Positions 57,355-64,000 of a stretch of 64,000 nt of DNA are shown in pieces; the first letter of the stretch is position 1, and every line of letters begins with the position of its first letter. This stretch comes from Bacteroidota bacterium. GTDB lineage: Bacteria > Bacteroidota > Bacteroidia > Bacteroidales > FEN-979. The DNA lies in assembly GCA_026391805.1 (NCBI GenBank), contig JAPLDJ010000001.1, forward strand, positions 1 through 64,000, given 5' to 3'. The notes under the pieces were generated by a model that made no database searches, was not told the DNA's origin, and saw only the letters and a list, made by a program, of their open reading frames with translations. A program made the position numbers and the translations under genes.

Positions 57355-57768
57355 ATGTCCCGGAAGAAAATCCACCTGTTCATTCTTCTTTTTGCTTTTG
57401 CAGCCTGTTCCTGGATACTCCTGAATAATTATTTAATAAAGGCCGACAAGCCCCTTGTAAATGTCTGCCTGTTCAGAATGGTGACCGGGATCCCCTGTCC
57501 GTCCTGCGGTACCACACACGCGCTTATTTCCATTGTCCGGGGGAATTTCCGGACGGCGTTTTACGAAAACATCCTTGGGTTTCCGGCTGCAGTCATGCTG
57601 CTGGTCTTTCCGGTATGGATCATTTGTGATCTTCTCTTCAAAAGAGAAAGCTTTTACAGGTTCTACCGGAATGTTGAATCCTTCCTCCGGAAAAGATGGG
57701 TTGCCTGGACAGCGCTGGGATTGTTGTTGTTGATCTGGGGGTGGAATTTGTACAGATATTTTAGCTGA
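57355..57768 (+). CDS. DUF2752 membrane protein
   Basis: 137 aa; MVTGIPCPSCGTTHALISIVRGNFRTAFYENILGFPA. Confidence 0.88.
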   Translation: MSRKKIHLFILLFAFAACSWILLNNYLIKADKPLVNVCLFRMVTGIPCPSCGTTHALISIVRGNFRTAFYENILGFPAAVMLLVFPVWIICDLLFKRESFYRFYRNVESFLRKRWVAWTALGLLLLIWGWNLYRYFS

Positions 57769-57839
57769 CGAGCTGATGAGCTGATGAGTTAATTCTTCGT
57801 GGTTCTTCGTGTAACTTTTTTTTCACCACAGATTACACA

Positions 57840-57858
57840 CCTGCCTGCCGCAGGCAGG
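57840..57858. repeat. Short palindrome CCTGCCTGCCGCAGGCAGG
   Basis: Flanked by ATTACACA and ATTACACAG. Confidence 0.65.
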
Positions 57859-57903
57859 GATTACACAGAAAAAATTCCATCCTCCATCTTCCATTCTCCA
57901 TCC

Positions 57904-58614
57904 TCAGACTTGGAGTGCATGCTGAAAGGAGGTACGAAGCACGCCCAGACCGTACGTGATGCTCCGTTTCAGATTGATGGAGGAGGCTTCACTGAAGTAC
58001 CGGGTGGGGCAGGTGATCTCGGCGATCTCAAAACCCTGCATGAGGATTTGTGAGAGCATCTGGTTGTCGAAGACGAAATCATCGGAATTTGCCGCGAAAT
58101 TGATTCGTTCCAGTACGTTCCGCGAGAACGCCCTGTAACCGGTGTGGTATTCTGAAAGTTTGGCGCCGGTCAGGAAGTTCTGGAAAAGGGTCAGGAAGCG
58201 GTTTGAGATGTATTTATAGAGTGGCATTCCTCCCTTGAGGGCTCCTCTGCCGAGGATCCGGGAGCCCAGCACCACCTCATAAACGTCGCTGGCGATCAGG
58301 TTTGCCATTGAAGGAATAAGCTTCGGTGTATACTGGTAATCGGGGTGAAGCATGATGACGATATCGGCGCCAAGTTCCAGCGCTGTCTTGTAGCAGGATT
58401 TCTGGTTGGCCCCGTAACCTTTGTTTTTGGGATGCTGAATGATATGACGAATGCCAAGCTCCCTGGCAACACCGATGGTGTTGTCGGTGCTGGCATCATC
58501 TACAAGCAGTACTTCATCCACAATATCGAAAGGGATCTCGCCATAGGTGTTTGCGAGCGTTTTTTCAGCACCGAAAGCGGGCAAAACAACCACGACCTTC
58601 CTGTTCTTTAGCAT
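57904..58614 (-). CDS. Glycosyltransferase family 2
   Basis: 236 aa; [22 protein letters not shown]...[13 protein letters not shown]...[16 protein letters not shown]. Confidence 0.9.
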   Translation of the reverse strand: MLKNRKVVVVLPAFGAEKTLANTYGEIPFDIVDEVLLVDDASTDNTIGVARELGIRHIIQHPKNKGYGANQKSCYKTALELGADIVIMLHPDYQYTPKLIPSMANLIASDVYEVVLGSRILGRGALKGGMPLYKYISNRFLTLFQNFLTGAKLSEYHTGYRAFSRNVLERINFAANSDDFVFDNQMLSQILMQGFEIAEITCPTRYFSEASSINLKRSITYGLGVLRTSFQHALQV

Positions 58615-58851
58615 TGAAAGTGTTTTTGAGGATGTAAATATAGAAAAATTGAATACTCGAACATTCGGTCAACGATCTTTGAAGTCAGAAGAGAAGTTCA
58701 GAAATCGTTGTTCGTTGTTCGATTATTCAAAAAATTCGTGAAAACTTTTTCTCTGTGAACCTCTGTGTCTTCTCTGTGGTTCTCTGTGAAACAATATTTT
58801 TACACGGAGGTTCACGGTGAAGACACAGAGTTCCACAGAATCTTTTTTACT

Positions 58852-60927
58852 TTAATCTTTAAGGAATCTTATAAGCAGAATCTCTGCCAACAGGAAGAAA
58901 AGGACGGCAATGACAAAGTATTTCCAGAGCGGTGTGCCCTGGCTGACCTCCCTGATCTGTTTGGTGAGGGATGCCTGTTTGTTTTTCAGGACGGAAAAAT
59001 ATTTTACGCCGGTTCTTTTCAGCAGGCTGTTGATCTCGCTGCCGGTATAGCAGCGCAGATCTGACTCCCTGCGGTCGTAATTAAATGCAATGCCCTGGAT
59101 CATGTGGGATCCCTCCATGATGCTGTACAATCCTGCTTCCCGGATCTGGTCGTGAGGAAAAAGAAAGGTTGCATTTCCCGCTGAACGTGTCTCCGGGATA
59201 ATTTCGAAACCGGCACCCTCTTTCCTGATCTTGTACACCTCCTTGTTCCTCAGCGAATCGGTTTCGACCGCGATACCGTTGTCGGCGGCAAGGGAATAAT
59301 AGAGCGGAAGGAGTGGTTTGCTCAGCAGGGCAATCCTGAACAGGGTTGGCACGAAGACAGTGTTCCTGGCAAAGTTGCTTGATTTTTGACTCAAAGGTAC
59401 TGCGGATAGGTAGAGTTGTCCTTTACCGGCCTTCGTCACAGTGAGGAACGGTTGTCCGTTCTGAAGTTTCATCAACTCTTCCGTCGACGATCTTGATGCC
59501 TTGCTGATACTGTAATGTTTCATCACGACCGGAAGGTCGGCATTGTCGGGGAGTGTGATCTTACCGGCTGCATCACGTTCAAAGACATCCCTGAAGATCG
59601 GGCTTTCGGTATTCAGCTCAGATACTTTTATGCGCGTCGTATCGCCTCCCGTGAATACGGGTGCGCCCAGCGCAGAAAGAAGGTCGGTGTATCCCCGGAG
59701 ATCCGCCTTTTCGGGAGGGAAGACCAGAATGTTGCCTCCGTTCATGACATACCGGGTGATCTCCTGCCTGAGTCCGGTAGAAAGTTCCCTGACCTCATTC
59801 AGGATGATCAGCGGATAAAGTCCAAAGGACGAGAAATCCAGCTGCCTTTCTGAAGCATTCCTGAAGATGAAGGTTGAGTCTGAACCGAAAAGGGCATCGA
59901 GGAAAGGACTCGGCTTATCGCCGTTGATGCTGAGAACCGGAACGGCTGCAGAAATCCGGTAGGAAAAAAAGAAATTATCATCCCATGTCACCGGGTAATC
60001 GGTAATGGAAAGAATGCCCGACTGGATCCCGGCCTCGTTGTTTGTAAAGGGAAGAACCACTGTCGTTGCCGAGGAGGGTTCTATGGCAAAGCTGGCAACC
60101 GTCTTCTGAACACTGTTCACCGTCAGCTGGAGGGGTATTTTTTCGAGCATCTCATCCGAGGAATTCCTGATCCTGACCCTGAGCCGGGCTGGCTGGGATG
60201 GCTGCAGGACGGGATTGTCGAACCAGGCAGAATCGATGTAGAGGTTATTTTGCTTTGCTGTTTCCAGCGGAAGGAAGAACCATGAAACTGTTGTATCGGC
60301 GTTGAGGTTTTGCATCCCGGCGGTGGTGCGCTGAAAGTCGGAAATGATGTATGCTATGCGGTTTGCATTCCTGATGCCCGACAAAAGGTCCTCCTGCCGT
60401 TTCATGACCTCTCCAAGCGACCTTACCGCGGGAGAGATCTTCACTTCCTCAGCCAGGTTGCGGAACTCATCACGGCTCACAAACCGCTGGTGCTTTCCTT
60501 CAAAGTCGTTCGTCAGCAGCTGGAAAAGATCGGACGGCTTGTAAGCATTGGCAATCTCGATGGCTTTAATCCGTGCTTCATCCAGCAGTCTTCCCCCGGT
60601 ATTCAGTGCTTCCATGCTGAACGAGTTGTCGATGTATATGCTGACCGCCTGCGCCCCTGCCGCCTTTTTTTGCTGAAGGGGGGAAGGGATGTAAGGCTGT
60701 GCAAACACTATGACCAGGCTGGCGATGGCCAGCAACCGGGCCAGCAGGATCAAAAGGTGTTTCAGCTGCGACCGCTTTTTGGTTTCCTGCTTGATCTCCG
60801 CGATGAATTTTACATTCGTAAAATAGACCTTTTTATATCTCCTGAAATTAAAAAGATGAATGATCACCGGGATCGCAAGCGCAGTTAATGCAAGCAGGAA
60901 AAGAGGTTGTGCGAAGATCATGATCAT
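58852..60927 (-). CDS. BatA/aerotolerance N-terminal domain protein with VWA-like region
   Basis: 691 aa; FAQPLFLLALTALAIPVIIHLFNFRRYKKVYFTNVKFI...QAVSIYIDNSFSME. Confidence 0.9.
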   Translation of the reverse strand: MIMIFAQPLFLLALTALAIPVIIHLFNFRRYKKVYFTNVKFIAEIKQETKKRSQLKHLLILLARLLAIASLVIVFAQPYIPSPLQQKKAAGAQAVSIYIDNSFSMEALNTGGRLLDEARIKAIEIANAYKPSDLFQLLTNDFEGKHQRFVSRDEFRNLAEEVKISPAVRSLGEVMKRQEDLLSGIRNANRIAYIISDFQRTTAGMQNLNADTTVSWFFLPLETAKQNNLYIDSAWFDNPVLQPSQPARLRVRIRNSSDEMLEKIPLQLTVNSVQKTVASFAIEPSSATTVVLPFTNNEAGIQSGILSITDYPVTWDDNFFFSYRISAAVPVLSINGDKPSPFLDALFGSDSTFIFRNASERQLDFSSFGLYPLIILNEVRELSTGLRQEITRYVMNGGNILVFPPEKADLRGYTDLLSALGAPVFTGGDTTRIKVSELNTESPIFRDVFERDAAGKITLPDNADLPVVMKHYSISKASRSSTEELMKLQNGQPFLTVTKAGKGQLYLSAVPLSQKSSNFARNTVFVPTLFRIALLSKPLLPLYYSLAADNGIAVETDSLRNKEVYKIRKEGAGFEIIPETRSAGNATFLFPHDQIREAGLYSIMEGSHMIQGIAFNYDRRESDLRCYTGSEINSLLKRTGVKYFSVLKNKQASLTKQIREVSQGTPLWKYFVIAVLFFLLAEILLIRFLKD

Positions 60928-60956
60928 CCGGATTGAAGGGCAACAAAAGTAAAAAA

Positions 60957-60980
60957 AAATCCCGACGATGCCGGGATTTT
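60957..60980 (-). terminator. Terminator downstream of gdhA
   Basis: AAATCCCG-ACGATGC-CGGGATTTT with T tract on the minus strand. Confidence 0.75.
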
Positions 60981-61002
60981 AGAGGATGAAGGAGGGCGTA
61001 TC

Positions 61003-62352
<1,350 letters not shown>

Positions 62353-62657
62353 TTAAGATAATTATGATTGAATAAGTCGTTAAAGTTCGGGTTCTAAATC
62401 ACGTAACCTGCAGCAAAATTATGATATTAAAAGGACTTAACAAATGAAATGACCATAAAAATGATTTGTACAATTTGCGTATTTACCCGGTATCGGCAGG
62501 CTGTTATCCAAAAGGAACAAGAGGTTGAAATCATGGCGCCGCGTATCGTAGTAACTCTTATCTTTGCTTTCTGTTTGCAGGAAAACCGGGAGATCCCGTA
62601 TCCTGGCATGAATGCACGAAGTCTCTTTTTATCAACTACTTGAACTCGGTTACTGAG

Positions 62658-64000
62658 ATGATGACACGACAATTCCGTCATTTATGCTTCATTCTCCTTT
62701 TTGTCCTCCCGATGGGGGCGCTGGCGCAAACTCCTGACACAACCTGCCCGGAGGGACAATTTTATCTTCGTATGGGACGGTATTTCCGTGACCGCAAGAA
62801 TCCTGTAAAGGCTGCCGAATATTTCCTGAAAGCCATTTCCGAATTTGACCAGCATCAGAATTACAGTGGTTCAGGACGTGGCGACCTCCTGATAGGCCGG
62901 CTTTATCATGACCAGAATCAATTTACTTACACGGTCTATCATATTAACAGGGGTATAGAGAAATATGCCAAAGGAAAGAATATCACCGGCATGATAAATT
63001 GCCTGAACCAACTGGCGGTATACTACAGTGATCTGGGCATGGCTGAAAAGGCGCTCAACTATTATAACCAGGAGATCTATCTGTGCGAAACAGTCGGTGA
63101 CAGCCTGATGCTTGGCATCGCATTATCGAACGTTGCAGGCATCTATTCACGGTTTATCCACAAGGACAAGGCACTGGAATATAATCTGAAGGCACTTGAT
63201 GTTCTGCGGAAAAAAAACCTGAAACACCCACTGGGCTATGTTTTGAACAACATCGGTACCTATTACATGGACAAAGGGGATGATGAAAAGGCATTGCTTT
63301 ATTACAATCAGTCCCTGAATGTCAGGCGGGAGATTGGCGATCTCCAGGGTGTTGTCTTTACCCTCGACAACATGGGGGAAATCTACCTGAAACGCCGGCA
63401 GGTAGCTGAAGCAGGTAGCGTCTGTCTGGAAGCGATGAAGATCGCCCTTTCAACCGGCGACAAGCTCAGCCAGTGCTGCGCATTCAATACATTGGGAAAA
63501 TATTTCCAGGCCGGCGGGGATGATCAGCGGGCTGTAGAGATGTTCACTACGAGCCTTGACCTTGCACGAAGGATCGGGTTCAGGGAGTTGGAAATGGACA
63601 ACCTTATGGATCTCACGCGGAGCATGGAAAACCAGAAGGATTATAAGCAGGCCATTGGCTATTACCGGAGGTCTATACAGCTAAGCGATTCAATTGAGAA
63701 GGAGAATAACCGGAAGATGATCGCGGAAACAAATGCCAAATATGAAACGACCATCAAGGAAAAAACCATCCTGAAGCTCAGTGCCGAGAAGATGCTGCAC
63801 GAGTCACGGATCCAGCAGAACCGGTTGCTTATTCTTTCACTTTCGGTCGGGATCTTTGTCATCCTGGTATTTTCCTCCCTGATCGTATATTATTACAGGG
63901 AGAAAGTGAAGGCCTATAAAAACCTGGTACGGCAGGATGTTGAAAGGATAAAAGCCGAGCGGGCAATGACAGAGAAACCGCCGCAGGAAGAAGCCCGGGA
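62658..64000 (+). CDS. TPR-repeat sensor/regulator with C-terminal TM (truncated by the window end)
   Basis: Reads M-M-TRQFRHLCFILLFVLPMGALAQT, TPR repeats, then ETNAKYETTIKEKTI...LLILSLSVGIFVILVFSSLIVYYY; open to the window end. Confidence 0.8.
   Translation, partial: MMTRQFRHLCFILLFVLPMGALAQTPDTTCPEGQFYLRMGRYFRDRKNPVKAAEYFLKAISEFDQHQNYSGSGRGDLLIGRLYHDQNQFTYTVYHINRGIEKYAKGKNITGMINCLNQLAVYYSDLGMAEKALNYYNQEIYLCETVGDSLMLGIALSNVAGIYSRFIHKDKALEYNLKALDVLRKKNLKHPLGYVLNNIGTYYMDKGDDEKALLYYNQSLNVRREIGDLQGVVFTLDNMGEIYLKRRQVAEAGSVCLEAMKIALSTGDKLSQCCAFNTLGKYFQAGGDDQRAVEMFTTSLDLARRIGFRELEMDNLMDLTRSMENQKDYKQAIGYYRRSIQLSDSIEKENNRKMIAETNAKYETTIKEKTILKLSAEKMLHESRIQQNRLLILSLSVGIFVILVFSSLIVYYYREKVKAYKNLVRQDVERIKAERAMTEKPPQEEAR

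Overview
Bacteroidetes-type chromosomal window with four parts. (1) ~1-11.9 kb: the integrase-proximal part of an integrative element inserted at a tRNA-Pro(TGG) gene. It carries a tyrosine integrase, HTH/excisionase-like protein, primase-helicase, CHC2/Toprim primase, RadC, an AbiE-type toxin-antitoxin pair, a 56-aa ORF absent from the supplied track, duplicated non-coding leaders, a radC remnant and IS21-like terminal repeats at the left edge. (2) 12.1-15.2 kb: two methyltransferases and a DUF2254 membrane protein. (3) 15.5-42.2 kb: a complete-looking extracellular contractile injection system (eCIS, phage-tail-like) operon with one sheath and one tube gene, a Zn-ribbon baseplate-type protein, DUF4255/Pvc16 terminator, AAA+ ATPase, two DUF4157 (eCIS leader) proteins with different C-terminal HExxH metalloprotease-like domains, an orphan small protein between them, tube initiator, LysM/gpX, spike, gpV, gp25, two baseplate J proteins, tail protein I-like protein and a 1315-aa beta-helix protein. 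It ends at a strong palindromic terminator, followed by a MITE-like repeat and an AlbA_2 (Schlafen-type) protein. (4) 43.9-64 kb: FISUMP, DUF6345 and lipoprotein genes, large T9SS-secreted beta-helix paralogs, a YCF48-like protein, housekeeping genes (BatA-like, GT2, gdhA) and a TPR sensor/regulator cut by the window end. The eCIS, especially its two putative protease effectors and the uncharacterised proteins embedded with them, is the most likely exciting system. All family assignments come from reading the translations; no database search was run.
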